64,000 bases of DNA from Microbacterium luticocti DSM 19459 (GCF_000422405.1 NZ_AULS01000002.1:1-64000); one strand, 5' to 3'; shown: positions 1-9,167, numbered from the stretch's first letter. The notes: a model not told the origin generated them from the letters alone. Numbers and translations: made by a program.

Positions 1-1
1 A

Positions 2-86
2 TGGTGGCGAGTGAGGGATTCGAACCCCCGAAGTCGATGACAGCTGATTTACAGTCAGATCCCTTTGGCCGCTTGGGTAACTCGCC
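2..86 (-). tRNA. tRNA-Tyr (anticodon GTA)
   Basis: Read on the minus strand, the sequence starts GGCGAGTTACCC and ends CTCACTCGCC plus discriminator A and an encoded CCA (positions 4-2). The acceptor arms pair (GGCGAG with CTCGCC). The anticodon loop reads CTGTAAA, giving anticodon GTA. A long variable arm, as in class II tRNAs, precedes the GGTTCGAATCC T-arm. All parts of a bacterial tRNA-Tyr are present. A 12-bp palindrome GGGTGCGCACCC (87-98) lies just upstream. Confidence 0.96.
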
Positions 87-181
87 GGGTGCGCACCCGC
101 CCGGCTTGTCCAGTCGACCGGAGGCGCGATCATCAATACTACCGGATCGGTGGGCATGCGATGAACCGCTGCGGGCCCGGA

Positions 182-1354
182 TCAGGTGCCGAGGCTGTCG
201 AGGTCCATGCCGCGCAGCGACTCGGGATGCCGCAGCAGCGCACCCCGAAAACGCACCGTCGCTGCGGCCACCGCCATGGCCCGATCCAGCGCGGTCTGCC
301 ATGCCCCCGCTGAACCCACCGCATCAGAGTCCACCGGTGCCGCCGCATCAGTGCCCACCGGGGCCGCCGCATCAGAGCCCACCGATGCCGCGGCCTCCGC
401 ACCCGCCCAGGCCGAGGCATCCACGCCCGCCGCGCCCACCGCGCCCCCATGCACGAGCGATGCGACGATCGAGGCGAGCACGGCGTCGCCGGCACCCATG
501 GTGTCGACGACCCGACCGGGCAGCGCGGCCACCGGTGACGCCACCTCGACCGCGCCGGCCCGCAACCGCGCGCCGTCCGCTCCCGCCGTCGCCAGCACGG
601 CCCCGGCCCCCAGCGCCTCGAGCCGGCCGGCCAGTTCGTCCACCGGCATCCCGTACAGCAGCCGCGCGTCATCCTCGCCGACCTTCACGAGCGTGCACCG
701 GGGCACCAGCGACTCGAAGCCGCGCACGAACGCCCCGCGGTCGTGCAGCATGCCGGCCCGCGGGTTCGGGTCGATCACCACCGGCCGCTCCCCCACCGCC
801 TCGGTCAGTGCGGCCACCTGCGCCGCATCGTCGAACGGAAAGCAGCTCACCACGGTGACCGCGGCCGCAGCGATCGCCGCCCGCTCCGCCTCGCCGAAGA
901 CCACCGCGCGGGCCTGCCCAGCCTGGTTGAACACGTACTCGGGTTCGCCGCCCACCCGCGTCGACACCGCCCGCGACGACCCGTGCGGCCCGCGCGTGGC
1001 CAACAGCCGCACCCCGTAGTCGTGCAGGTATGCCCGGATGTGCCGGCCCGCCTCGTCGTCGCCGACCATTGCGATCAGCGTCGCCGGAACACCCAGCCGC
1101 ACCAGCCCCACCGCCACGTTCAGCGCCGCGCCGCCGACCAGTTCGACGATCGACCCGTCGCCGTGCAACTCGTCGATCAGCGCATCGCCGATCACGACCA
1201 CGCCGGCCCCGCCCGCGCCGGCACCGCCGACCGTCCGCGACCGGTCCGGGTCAGCCCGTCCCACACCCGCGCCGGCACCGACCGTCCCCGAACGGCCCGG
1301 GTCAGCCCGCCCCGCACCGGCCACAGCGGCGCCCACCGGCTCGACTTCCGTCAT
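182..1354 (-). CDS. PfkB/ribokinase-family carbohydrate kinase
   Basis: Cytoplasmic ATP-dependent sugar kinase of the PfkB family; the substrate cannot be read from sequence. A GGAALNVAVG-type segment sits near the start of the kinase fold, and the PfkB signature with the anion hole and catalytic Asp (DTMGAGD) is at about residues 284-290. The ATG overlaps the stop of the upstream glycosidase by 4 nt (ATGA), so the two are probably translated together and the sugar released there may be phosphorylated here. Two oddities: a low-complexity N-terminal stretch of about 45 residues holding a 51-bp (17-aa) duplication, and a threefold 24-bp (8-aa) repeat at 321-392, after the catalytic motif. Family assignment is firm; substrate is open (fructokinase-like is possible). 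Confidence 0.88.
   Translation of the reverse strand: MTEVEPVGAAVAGAGRADPGRSGTVGAGAGVGRADPDRSRTVGGAGAGGAGVVVIGDALIDELHGDGSIVELVGGAALNVAVGLVRLGVPATLIAMVGDDEAGRHIRAYLHDYGVRLLATRGPHGSSRAVSTRVGGEPEYVFNQAGQARAVVFGEAERAAIAAAAVTVVSCFPFDDAAQVAALTEAVGERPVVIDPNPRAGMLHDRGAFVRGFESLVPRCTLVKVGEDDARLLYGMPVDELAGRLEALGAGAVLATAGADGARLRAGAVEVASPVAALPGRVVDTMGAGDAVLASIVASLVHGGAVGAAGVDASAWAGAEAAASVGSDAAAPVGTDAAAPVDSDAVGSAGAWQTALDRAMAVAAATVRFRGALLRHPESLRGMDLDSLGT
321..392. repeat. 24-bp tandem repeat x3 inside the sugar kinase gene
   Basis: Three adjacent 24-bp units (321-344, 345-368, 369-392) begin GCATCAG and differ at a few positions. They encode an 8-residue Ala/Asp/Pro/Val unit in frame, so the reading frame is kept. 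A second in-frame repeat in the same gene has a 51-bp period (about 1229-1320). Confidence 0.85.
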
Positions 1355-3246
1355 CCGACCTGCCCCATCCCGCCCTGCGGCAGCGCCCGCGCCACCGCGG
1401 TCGCCGCAGGCGCGACCACACCGGGCAGCGCCCATGCCGCGAACACCGGCCCTTCGGCAGACAGCACCACCGATCCGTCCCGCGCCACCCCGAGCGTCGC
1501 GTCGCCGAACACCGCCTCGGCCGCCGCCCCGCCGATCACCGCGGGCGTCGGCAGCTCCACGTCGACGTCGCCGCGCGAGGCCAGCACGAGCACGCTGTCG
1601 GTGGCGCTCTCGCGCACGAACACGACCGTCTCGTCGTCCACGTGCAGCCACCGCAGCCCACCGGTGCGCAGCGCCTGGAACCGCCGCCGCAGCCCGATCA
1701 GGTCGCGGTACAGCCCGATCCGCTCCGCGATCTCGGGCTCGTCGATGCGCTCCCACGGGATCGGTGTGCGGCTCATCTCGCCGTCGACCCCGGTCAGCCC
1801 GAACTCGTCGCCGGCGAACACCACCGGCAGCCCCGGCAACGTCATCGACAGCCCCACCGCGAGCGGCACCGTCCCGGGCGCCGCCCAGGTGGCGAACCGT
1901 GCGGTGTCGTGCGTGTCCAGCGGCTGCATGCAGCCGAGCCGCACCCGCCACGGCAGCTGGCAGGTGAACCGCTGCAGCTGCTCCACGAACTCGCGCGCGC
2001 TGTACCGCGGCATCCCGGTCGGGATGCCGAAGAACCACGCCCCCTCGGGCGCCTCGCACAGCCACGCCCACACCCCGCGGGTGAACGCCGGGTAGGTCAT
2101 CGCGCCATGCCACGCGTCGCCGGTCAGGTCGCTCGCCGCATCGTTCGTCGACTCGGCCAGCAGCAGCGTGTCGGGGTTCGTGTCGACCATGGTGCGGCGC
2201 AGGATGCCACGGACCACGGCGTTCAGGTCCTCGGCACCCAACCGCCCGGTCATGTTCGCCACGTCGATGCGCCAGCCGTCGGTGCGGTAGGGCTCGGCCA
2301 GCCATCTGGCGACCACCGAATCGGGCCCCTCGATGAACCGGCGGCGCAGCTCGGCGGAGTTCCAGTTGAACTTGGGAAGGCTCGGCACGCCCAGCCACGA
2401 CTCGTACTCGGTCAGCTCGGCGTCGCGGAAGTAGTAGAACGCGCTCTCGGGCGCCCCGGGGTGCCCGTACGCGGCGCGGAACCACTCGTGCCCGTCACCG
2501 GAGTGGTTGCTGGTCAGATCGCCCATGATCCGCATGCCGCGCGCGTGCACCGCCTGGATCAACCGCAGGTACGCCTCGTCGCCGCCGAGCACCTCGTCGA
2601 CCCGGTCGAAGCTCGACGCGTCGTAGCGGTGGTTCGACCGGCCGGGAAAGATCGGCGTGTGGTAGACCACCGTCGCCCCGAGGCGGGCGATGTGCCCCAG
2701 CCGGTCGACGATGCCGTCGAGGTCGCCGCCGTAGAACTGATGGCTGCGCCCGGGCTGGGTGGCCTCGACCGGATCGTCCCAGTCCGCCGGGATCGCCCAG
2801 TCCGGCACCGGGCGGGAGCAGGCCCCGGCCGACCGGGCGAAACGGTCGGGGAAGATCTGGTACATCACCGCATCGTCCAGCCAGGCAGGCGGCGGGTTGC
2901 CGGCGACCAGCGCGAAGTCCGTGGCATCCAGTGCCTCGAGACGGGTGTGGCCGGCCTGGCTCAGCGTCGACGTGCCGCCGTCGGCGTGCACGAGGTTCCA
3001 GCGGTAGCCGTGCCGTGGGTTGGCGACGGTGATCACCGCCGACCACCACTGCCATCCGTCGGCTTCGCCGTCGCAGGATGCCTCGACCCACAGCGGCTCG
3101 TGATCCGGATTCGATCGCACCAGCACTCGGGCGACCGGCTCTGCCGAAGCGGGCACCCGCAGCCGCACGACGACCTCGTCACCGAGCGCGGGGTCCATGG
3201 TCGACACGTGCAACGAGGAACCGTCGTGATGCGGGGTCAGGTGCAT
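1351..3246 (-). CDS. GH13 alpha-amylase-family glycosidase (maltodextrin-degrading type)
   Basis: Glycoside hydrolase family 13 enzyme of about 631 aa, expected to hydrolyse alpha-glucosidic bonds in maltodextrins. An N-terminal beta-rich region of about 100 residues, as in cyclomaltodextrinase/neopullulanase-type enzymes, precedes the barrel (MYQIFPDRFARS). The catalytic triad is visible: nucleophile Asp in GWRIDVANM (about 328), acid/base Glu in LLLAESTND (about 365) and the third Asp in LDTHDTARF (about 446). There is no signal peptide, so it should act on imported oligosaccharides. I chose the ATG at 3246 because a GAGAAT box sits 7 nt upstream, matching the leaderless layout of many neighbours; an in-frame ATG at 3255 is the alternative. 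The downstream kinase overlaps by 4 nt. Confidence 0.9.
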   Translation of the reverse strand: MHLTPHHDGSSLHVSTMDPALGDEVVVRLRVPASAEPVARVLVRSNPDHEPLWVEASCDGEADGWQWWSAVITVANPRHGYRWNLVHADGGTSTLSQAGHTRLEALDATDFALVAGNPPPAWLDDAVMYQIFPDRFARSAGACSRPVPDWAIPADWDDPVEATQPGRSHQFYGGDLDGIVDRLGHIARLGATVVYHTPIFPGRSNHRYDASSFDRVDEVLGGDEAYLRLIQAVHARGMRIMGDLTSNHSGDGHEWFRAAYGHPGAPESAFYYFRDAELTEYESWLGVPSLPKFNWNSAELRRRFIEGPDSVVARWLAEPYRTDGWRIDVANMTGRLGAEDLNAVVRGILRRTMVDTNPDTLLLAESTNDAASDLTGDAWHGAMTYPAFTRGVWAWLCEAPEGAWFFGIPTGMPRYSAREFVEQLQRFTCQLPWRVRLGCMQPLDTHDTARFATWAAPGTVPLAVGLSMTLPGLPVVFAGDEFGLTGVDGEMSRTPIPWERIDEPEIAERIGLYRDLIGLRRRFQALRTGGLRWLHVDDETVVFVRESATDSVLVLASRGDVDVELPTPAVIGGAAAEAVFGDATLGVARDGSVVLSAEGPVFAAWALPGVVAPAATAVARALPQGGMGQVG

Positions 3247-3412
3247 GGCACCCATTCTCGATCACGCGGTGCAGATGACGCAGTGTTCGCTTCTATGACG
3301 ACATGTTTGCCGATTCGGCACTGCGGTGGCCACAATCGCACCCGACCCGACGATCGTGACGACCGCGTCGACGACACCGCTCGCGCACCCGGTCGCAGAA
3401 GGAGCCACCGCC

Positions 3413-4588
3413 ATGACCGACCACCGCATCGACCTCGAGACCCCCCTGAAGTTCGCCTACTGGGTGCCGAACGTCTCGGGCGGGCTCGTCGTCTCGACGA
3501 TCGAGCAGCGCACGAACTGGGAGTTCGAGTACAACAAGAAACTGGCCCGCATCGCCGAGGACGCCGGCTTCGAGTACGCGCTGACCCAGACCCGCTACGC
3601 CGCCAGCTACGGCGCCGACAAGCAGCACGAGGCCACGTCGTTCTCGCTCGCCCTGCTGGCGGCGACCGAGCGCCTCAAGGTCATCGCGGCCGTCCACCCG
3701 GGCATGTGGCATCCCGGCGTGCTCGCGAAGTTCATCATCACCGCCGACCACCTCTCGGGCGGCCGCGCCGCGGTGAACATCGTCTCGGGCTGGCTCAAGA
3801 ACGAGTTCACCGGGTTCGGTCTGCCCTGGCTCGAGCACGACGAGCGGTACGTGCGCACCGAGGAGTTCATCGACGTGCTGCGGGGCCTGTGGACCCAGCA
3901 GGGCTATTCGCAGTCGGGCGCGTACTACGACATCACCGACTTCACGTTGAACCCGCCGCCGGTCGACGTGCCCGGCCGGCCGCACCCCGAGATCTTCTTC
4001 GGCGGCAACTCCACCGCCGCGCAGGCCGCCGCCGGCCGGGTCGCGGACTGGTACTTCTCGAACGGCCGCGACATCGACGGCTTCAAGGACAACATCGCCG
4101 GCGTGCTCGCCGCGGCCGAGCGCGGTCGGCGGGCGCCACTGCCGCCGCGCTTCGGCCTGAACGGCTTCGTCATCGCCCGCGACACCGAGAAGGAGGCGCA
4201 CGACACGCTGCGCGAGATCATCGCCAAGGCGCACCGGCCTGCCGTCGAGGGCTTCGCCGCCGCGGTCAAGGAGGCCGGGCAGTCCACCACGGACGGCAAG
4301 GGGATGTGGGAGGACTCGAGCTTCGAAGACCTCGTGCAGTACAACGACGGCTTCCGCACCAAACTCATCGGCACGCCCGAGCAGATCGCCGAGCGCATCG
4401 TCGAGTACAAGAGGATCGGCGTGAACCTCTTGCTCACCGGCTACCTGCACTTCCAGGAGGAGGTCGAGGCGTTCGGCCGCGACGTGCTGCCGATCGTGCG
4501 CGAACTCGAGGCCGACCTCGCCCGCAGGAACGGCACTGAACTGAACACCGACCTGCTGCCGCGGACGAACCTCGCCGGTGCGGCCTGA
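3413..4588 (+). CDS. LLM-class flavin-dependent monooxygenase, SfnG (dimethylsulfone monooxygenase)-like
   Basis: Luciferase-like FMNH2-dependent monooxygenase of 391 aa. SfnG relatives oxidise dimethylsulfone to methanesulfinate for sulfur scavenging. The family pattern is clear in KFAYWVPNVSGG near the N terminus, HPGMWHPGVLAKF and GRAAVNIVSGW. The start at 3413 is set by an AGAAGGAG ribosome site 8 nt upstream; the open frame extends to 3326 but the extra residues are not family-like. The stop overlaps the next ATG by one base (TGATG), so this is the first gene of a three-gene sulfur operon. Substrate assignment rests on resemblance and context; other alkyl-sulfur substrates are possible. 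Confidence 0.85.
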   Translation: MTDHRIDLETPLKFAYWVPNVSGGLVVSTIEQRTNWEFEYNKKLARIAEDAGFEYALTQTRYAASYGADKQHEATSFSLALLAATERLKVIAAVHPGMWHPGVLAKFIITADHLSGGRAAVNIVSGWLKNEFTGFGLPWLEHDERYVRTEEFIDVLRGLWTQQGYSQSGAYYDITDFTLNPPPVDVPGRPHPEIFFGGNSTAAQAAAGRVADWYFSNGRDIDGFKDNIAGVLAAAERGRRAPLPPRFGLNGFVIARDTEKEAHDTLREIIAKAHRPAVEGFAAAVKEAGQSTTDGKGMWEDSSFEDLVQYNDGFRTKLIGTPEQIAERIVEYKRIGVNLLLTGYLHFQEEVEAFGRDVLPIVRELEADLARRNGTELNTDLLPRTNLAGAA

Positions 4589-5958
4589 TGGCCGACCGCA
4601 CCTTCGGGTTCCGCACCCGTGCGCTGCACGCCGGCGGCACGCCCGACGCCGAGCACGGCGCCCGCGCCGTGCCCATCTACCAGTCCACCTCGTTCGTGTT
4701 CACCGACACCGAGGATGCCGCGAACCTGTTCGCGCTGCAGAAGTACGGCAACATCTACTCGCGCATCGGCAACCCCACCGTCGCCGCGTTCGAGGAGCGG
4801 ATGGCGTCGCTCGAGGGCGGCATCGGCGCGGTGGCCACCGCATCCGGCATGGCCGCCGAGTTCCTCACCTTCGCCGCCCTCGCCCAGGCGGGCGACCACA
4901 TCGTCGCCTCGTCGAAGCTGTACGGCGGCACCATCACCCAGCTCGACGTCACGCTGCGGCGCTTCGGCGTGGACACCACCTTCGTCGACACCGACGACCC
5001 GGCCGACTTCGCGGCGGCACTGCGCGAGAACACCAAGGCGGTCTACACCGAGGTCGTGGCGAACCCCTCCGGCGACATCGCCGACCTCGCGGGGCTGGCC
5101 GCCGTCGCGCACGCCCACGGCATCCCGCTCGTGGTCGACTCGACCCTCACCCCGCCCTACCTGCTGCGCCCCATCGAGCACGGCGCCGACATCGTCATCC
5201 ACTCCGCCACGAAGTTCCTCGGCGGGCACGGCACGACCCTCGGCGGCGTCGTCGTCGAGGCCGGCACGTTCGACTGGGGCAACGGCCGGTTCCCGACCAT
5301 GACCGAGCCGGTGCCCAGCTACGGCGGCATCTCGTGGTGGCACAACTTCGGCGAGTACGGCTTTCTCACCAAGCTCCGCTCCGAGCAGCTGCGCGACATC
5401 GGGCCGTCGCTCTCGGCGCAGTCGGCGTTCACCCTGCTGCAGGGGGTGGAGACGCTGCCGCAACGGATGGACGCGCACGTGGCCAACGCGCAGGCCGTCG
5501 CCGAGTGGCTCGCCGCCGACCCGCGCGTGGGGTATGTGAACTACGCCGGGCTGCCGTCGCACCCGCAGCACGAGGACGCCCGCCGGCTGCTGCCGCGCGG
5601 CGTCGGCTCGGTGTTCAGCTTCGGCGTCGCCGGGGGCCGGGATGCGGGAGCCCGGTTCATCGAGGCGCTGCAGCTCGCCTCGCACCTGGCCAACATCGGC
5701 GATACCCGCACCCTGGTGCTGCACCCGGCCTCGACCACCCACCGGCAGTTGTCGCCCGGCCGGCTCGTCGCCGCTGGGATCCCCGAGGACCTCATCCGCA
5801 TCTCGGTCGGCCTCGAGGACGTCGACGACATCATCTGGGACCTCGACCAGGCCCTCACCGCGAGCCAGGTCGAGGCATCCGGCCCTGACTTCGCCGCCCC
5901 GACCTACGGTGACGCGTGCGTGCTGCCGTCGGCCCGCGAGCAGGGGGTCGTCGCGTGA
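4588..5958 (+). CDS. O-acetylhomoserine/O-acetylserine sulfhydrylase family (Cys/Met metabolism PLP enzyme)
   Basis: PLP-dependent Cys/Met metabolism enzyme of 456 aa, MetY type. These make homocysteine or cysteine from the O-acetyl amino acid and sulfide. Seen in sequence: GFRTRALHAG at the N terminus, the YSRIGNPT substrate-binding segment, and the PLP lysine in SATKFLGGHG (about residue 209). It is translationally coupled to the upstream SfnG-like monooxygenase (1-nt overlap) and to the CoA-binding protein (4-nt overlap). The context supports re-assimilation of sulfur freed from organosulfur compounds. I do not give a symbol because metY, metZ and related members cannot be separated by eye. 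Confidence 0.88.
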   Translation: MADRTFGFRTRALHAGGTPDAEHGARAVPIYQSTSFVFTDTEDAANLFALQKYGNIYSRIGNPTVAAFEERMASLEGGIGAVATASGMAAEFLTFAALAQAGDHIVASSKLYGGTITQLDVTLRRFGVDTTFVDTDDPADFAAALRENTKAVYTEVVANPSGDIADLAGLAAVAHAHGIPLVVDSTLTPPYLLRPIEHGADIVIHSATKFLGGHGTTLGGVVVEAGTFDWGNGRFPTMTEPVPSYGGISWWHNFGEYGFLTKLRSEQLRDIGPSLSAQSAFTLLQGVETLPQRMDAHVANAQAVAEWLAADPRVGYVNYAGLPSHPQHEDARRLLPRGVGSVFSFGVAGGRDAGARFIEALQLASHLANIGDTRTLVLHPASTTHRQLSPGRLVAAGIPEDLIRISVGLEDVDDIIWDLDQALTASQVEASGPDFAAPTYGDACVLPSAREQGVVA

Positions 5959-6473
5959 GCGCCGCGACGCCGGGCGAGCGCACTCCGTCCGAACGAACCT
6001 GGACGGGCCCCTCGGCCGCGCAGCGGCTGGCGATCCTGCGCGACACGACCGTCGTCGCGATCGTCGGAGCATCCGACAAGCCCAGCCGGGCGAGCTACTT
6101 CGTCGCGACCTACCTGCTCGCCTCGACCCGGTACCGGGTCTACTTCGTCAACCCGGTGGTCACGAGCATCCTGGGCCGCCCGACCTACCCGTCGTTGGCC
6201 GACCTGCCCGAGCGGCCCGACCTCGTCGACGTGTTCCGCCGGCACGACGACCTGCCCGAGGTGTTCGAGGCGGCGCGGGATGCCGGAGCCCAGACGATCT
6301 GGCTGCAACTGGGCTCATGGCACGAAGGCGTCGCGGCCGCGGCCGAGGCGGCCGGCATGAACGTCGTGATGGACCGCTGCGTCAAGATCGAACACGCCCG
6401 CTTCCACGGCGGGCTGCACCTGGCCGGGTTCGACACCGGAGTGATCTCGAGCAAGCGGCAAGTGCTCGCCTGA
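5955..6473 (+). CDS. CoA-binding protein (YccU-like, Rossmann fold)
   Basis: Small CoA_binding-domain protein of 172 aa. The nucleotide/CoA-binding strand reads VVAIVGASDKPSRASYF, followed by YFVNP, the layout of the YccU/succinyl-CoA-synthetase-like Rossmann domain. The later segment VMDRCVKIEH is also typical. The GTG at 5955 overlaps the upstream stop by 4 nt (GTGA). It ends the sulfur operon. Its exact role is unknown; pairing with MetY-type enzymes suggests a metabolite-sensing or thioester role, which is inference. Confidence 0.82.
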   Translation: MSAATPGERTPSERTWTGPSAAQRLAILRDTTVVAIVGASDKPSRASYFVATYLLASTRYRVYFVNPVVTSILGRPTYPSLADLPERPDLVDVFRRHDDLPEVFEAARDAGAQTIWLQLGSWHEGVAAAAEAAGMNVVMDRCVKIEHARFHGGLHLAGFDTGVISSKRQVLA

Positions 6474-6519
6474 GCCACTCGCCTGAACCCAGGCCTCGGC
6501 CCCTCGTCCCCCGTGAGAA

Positions 6520-6585
6520 CAGGAGAATCCGGCCGGAGCAGGAGAATCCGCGCCGTTTTCTCCTGCAGCGGGCGGATTCTCCTGC
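6520..6585. repeat. Dispersed palindromic element, copy 1 (A-A-A'-A' plan)
   Basis: Two direct copies of (G)CAGGAGAATCCG (6520-6531, 6538-6550) are followed by two inverted copies (6558-6566, 6573-6585) with 6-7 nt spacers. A near-identical element lies at 10797-10862. This copy sits between convergent genes, the CoA-binding protein and malG, and could form a strong bidirectional hairpin, so it may also stop transcription. No T-tract is present. Confidence 0.85.
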
Positions 6586-6619
6586 AAACGGGCCCGCGCC
6601 GGCCCGCGGCATCGGGTGT

Positions 6620-7555
6620 CTACTTGACGCTGCCGGCCGTCAGACCGCTGACGATGTAGCGCTGCAGGGCCAAAAACAGCGCCATCGGCAGGATCGCGGC
6701 GAGCACCGCCCCGGCGGCGAACACGCTCCAGTTGCGGGCGGTCTCTTGCGACACGAACTGGTACAGCCCCACCGCAAGGGTCTGCTTGTCGGGGTCGACC
6801 AGGATCACCGAGGCGATCACGAAGTCGCTCGTGGTGCCGATGAACGCCAACAGTCCGATGACGGCGAGGATCGGGGCCACCAGCCGCAGGATGATCGTGA
6901 AGAAGATGCGGGCGTGCCCGGCGCCGTCGATCTTGGCGGCCTCGTCGATCGAGGCGGGCACGGTGTTGAAGAACCCGTACATGAGGAACGTGTTCACCCC
7001 CAGCGCGCCGCCCAGGTACACCATGATCAGCCCGATCTGCGAGTTCAGGCCGAGCACCGGAAAGATGTCGCCGATCGCCGACATGAGCAGGAAGATCGCC
7101 ACGAACGCGAGCAGCTGCGGGAACATCTGCACCAGCAACAGCGTGAGCAGGCCGAACCGGCGCCCGGTGAACCGCATGCGCGAGAACGCGTAGGCGGCGA
7201 GCGCGCACAGGATGACGGTACCGACCGAGGTGGCCAGCCCGATGACGATCGTGTTGACGAACCAGGCGCCGTACGGGCGGGTCGGGTCTTGGAACAGGGC
7301 GACGTAGCTGCCGAGGTCGAAGCTCTGGAACAGGCCGTTGGCGGTCAGCAGCGTGCCGCCGGGGTTCAGCGACGCCGACAGCACGTACACCAGGGGGAAG
7401 GCCGCGAACACGAGCATGACGAGGCCGACCAGGTGCCGCCATCCGGTCTCGCGGAACCAACGGCCGAACGGGCGGCGCGGCGCGGGGGCGGGACGGTTGT
7501 CGGTGACGACGGCGGCGGTGCCGTCGGTCAGCGGGGGCGCGGGCAGGGCGGACAT
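6620..7555 (-). CDS. Maltose/maltodextrin-type ABC transporter permease, MalG-like
   Basis: Inner-membrane permease of 311 aa of the carbohydrate uptake type 1 (CUT1) family, MalG side. About six membrane segments are visible, the first after an N-terminal cytoplasmic stretch (LVGLVMLVFAAFPLVYVLSA). The EAA loop that contacts the ATPase reads DEAAKIDGAGHARIFFTII. The protein ends SGLTAGSVK, the usual MalG-type tail. One nucleotide separates it from malF upstream. There is no ATPase gene in the operon; actinobacteria commonly supply a shared MsiK-type ATPase from elsewhere. Confidence 0.9.
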   Translation of the reverse strand: MSALPAPPLTDGTAAVVTDNRPAPAPRRPFGRWFRETGWRHLVGLVMLVFAAFPLVYVLSASLNPGGTLLTANGLFQSFDLGSYVALFQDPTRPYGAWFVNTIVIGLATSVGTVILCALAAYAFSRMRFTGRRFGLLTLLLVQMFPQLLAFVAIFLLMSAIGDIFPVLGLNSQIGLIMVYLGGALGVNTFLMYGFFNTVPASIDEAAKIDGAGHARIFFTIILRLVAPILAVIGLLAFIGTTSDFVIASVILVDPDKQTLAVGLYQFVSQETARNWSVFAAGAVLAAILPMALFLALQRYIVSGLTAGSVK

Positions 7556-7556
7556 G

Positions 7557-9167
7557 TCAGTTCAGCTCCTCGAGGACCTTGGTCTGCCTGAAGCTCAGGT
7601 ACGAGATCAGCGCGACCAGCACGAAGATGATGATCGAGAACGCACTGGCCAGGCCGTAGTCGCGGTTGGCGCCGACGAACGCGACCTTGTAGACCATCGA
7701 GATCAGGATGTCGGTCTGCCCGACGTTGATGCTCGCGTCGGCCAGCCGCGGGCCGCCGCCGGTGAGCATGTAGATCAGGTTGAAGTTGTTGAAGTTGAAC
7801 GCGAACGACGAGATCAACAGCGGCGCCACCGACACCAGCAGCAGCGGGAACTTGATGTGCCGGAAGATCTGCCAGACGCTGGCCCCGTCGACCCGGCCGG
7901 CCTCCTGGATGTCGTCGGGGATGGACTGGATGGCGCCGGTGCACACCAGGAACATGTAGGGGAAGCCGAGCCACAGGTTCACGATGAGGATCGCGAGCTT
8001 GGCCAGCCACGGATCCTGCAGCCACGGCACCGACGCGCCGCCGAACAGCACCTGGTTGATGAACCCGAAGTCCTGGTTGAACATGCCCGCCCACACCAGC
8101 GCCGACAAGAACCCCGGGAACGCGTACGGCAGGATCATGATGACCCGGTAGAACTTCTTGCTGCGCATCCGGGGGTCGTTGAACACGATCGCCAGGAACA
8201 GGCCGAGGATGAACGTGGTCGCCACCGACAGCACGGCGAACACGAACGTCCAGATCAGCACGGCGAAGAACGGCCCGCGGATGGACGAGTCGGTGAACGC
8301 CCGCACGAAGTTGTCGGCCCCCACCCACACCTGCCAGCCGGGCAGCAGCGTGCTGCCGTCGGCGGCGGTGAACGCACCCTGGCCGGTGTCGCGGTACACG
8401 ACGCCGGTCTTGGTATCGGTCATGGTGTCGGCTGAGGCATCCCATTTCAGCGTCGACGTGAACAGGTACGCGTTCGACCCGTCGGTGGTCTTGAGGAACC
8501 CGTCATTGGGATCGTCGGTCAACGGCACCGAGAGCGCACCGATGGCGTCCTGGTGCTGCACGATCTGGGCGAAGTCGAGGGCGGTGTAGCCGGGGGCGCC
8601 CGACGCATCCGCGCCCTCGACGGGCTCGAGGGGCCGGTCCTGGCCGCCGACCTCGAACCGGCCGGTGTCGGGGTCGGCGGTCAGCAGATAGAACGACCCG
8701 TCACGCTCGAGCACGGTGATGGGGAAGGTCGGCGAGTCCTCAACGCGGGTCTGCGACTGTTGCAGCAGCGACGAGACGGCATCGTCCTTGGTGGAGATGT
8801 GCCCCGACCCGTAGTTGGTGAAAGCGATGTAGACGGTGTACAGGACGACGAAGATCTGGAAGACGAACAGGAAGATCAGGCCCGGGGTCAGGTACTTCGC
8901 CGGCAGCAGTCCGGGCTTGAGGTAGACGACGTTGACCAGGACCGTCACCACCGCGATCACCACCGGAGGCAGCCACTGCCCGTTCGCGATGAGCACGAGC
9001 ATCGCGTAGATCGCGAGCGCGTCGATCAGGCCGAGCAGCACGATCTTGACGAGCCAGACCTTCCAGCCCGCCGAGGCGGCCTCGGCGAACGCGGCCGCAC
9101 GTCTGCGGCGGCGCGCGGTCGCGGCATCCGTCGCCTCGCGCTCGTCCTCGAGCGTGGGACCTGTCAT
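7557..9167 (-). CDS. Maltose/maltodextrin-type ABC transporter permease, MalF-like
   Basis: Permease of 536 aa, long for a CUT1 permease because it carries a MalF-like extracytoplasmic P2 loop. The N terminus has several membrane segments (GLIDALAIYAMLVLI and others). The large loop of roughly 150 residues runs from the segment after NYGSGHIS to the one before FFAVLIWTFVFAVL. The C-terminal half has the EAA motif EAGRVDGASVWQIFRHIKF. The P2 loop in known systems docks the binding protein, which favours a maltose/maltodextrin assignment. It lies between the binding protein and malG, all on the minus strand. Confidence 0.92.
   Translation of the reverse strand: MTGPTLEDEREATDAATARRRRRAAAFAEAASAGWKVWLVKIVLLGLIDALAIYAMLVLIANGQWLPPVVIAVVTVLVNVVYLKPGLLPAKYLTPGLIFLFVFQIFVVLYTVYIAFTNYGSGHISTKDDAVSSLLQQSQTRVEDSPTFPITVLERDGSFYLLTADPDTGRFEVGGQDRPLEPVEGADASGAPGYTALDFAQIVQHQDAIGALSVPLTDDPNDGFLKTTDGSNAYLFTSTLKWDASADTMTDTKTGVVYRDTGQGAFTAADGSTLLPGWQVWVGADNFVRAFTDSSIRGPFFAVLIWTFVFAVLSVATTFILGLFLAIVFNDPRMRSKKFYRVIMILPYAFPGFLSALVWAGMFNQDFGFINQVLFGGASVPWLQDPWLAKLAILIVNLWLGFPYMFLVCTGAIQSIPDDIQEAGRVDGASVWQIFRHIKFPLLLVSVAPLLISSFAFNFNNFNLIYMLTGGGPRLADASINVGQTDILISMVYKVAFVGANRDYGLASAFSIIIFVLVALISYLSFRQTKVLEELN

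Noticed and set aside
3256..3412. Possible SAM or cobalamin riboswitch before the sulfur operon
   Set aside because: I could not find the conserved core of any known riboswitch; only short stems are present.
1030..4539. Open frame of 1169 codons on the plus strand
   Set aside because: It crosses the GH13 and monooxygenase genes in another frame, is Arg/Pro-rich without domains, and is a by-product of high GC.
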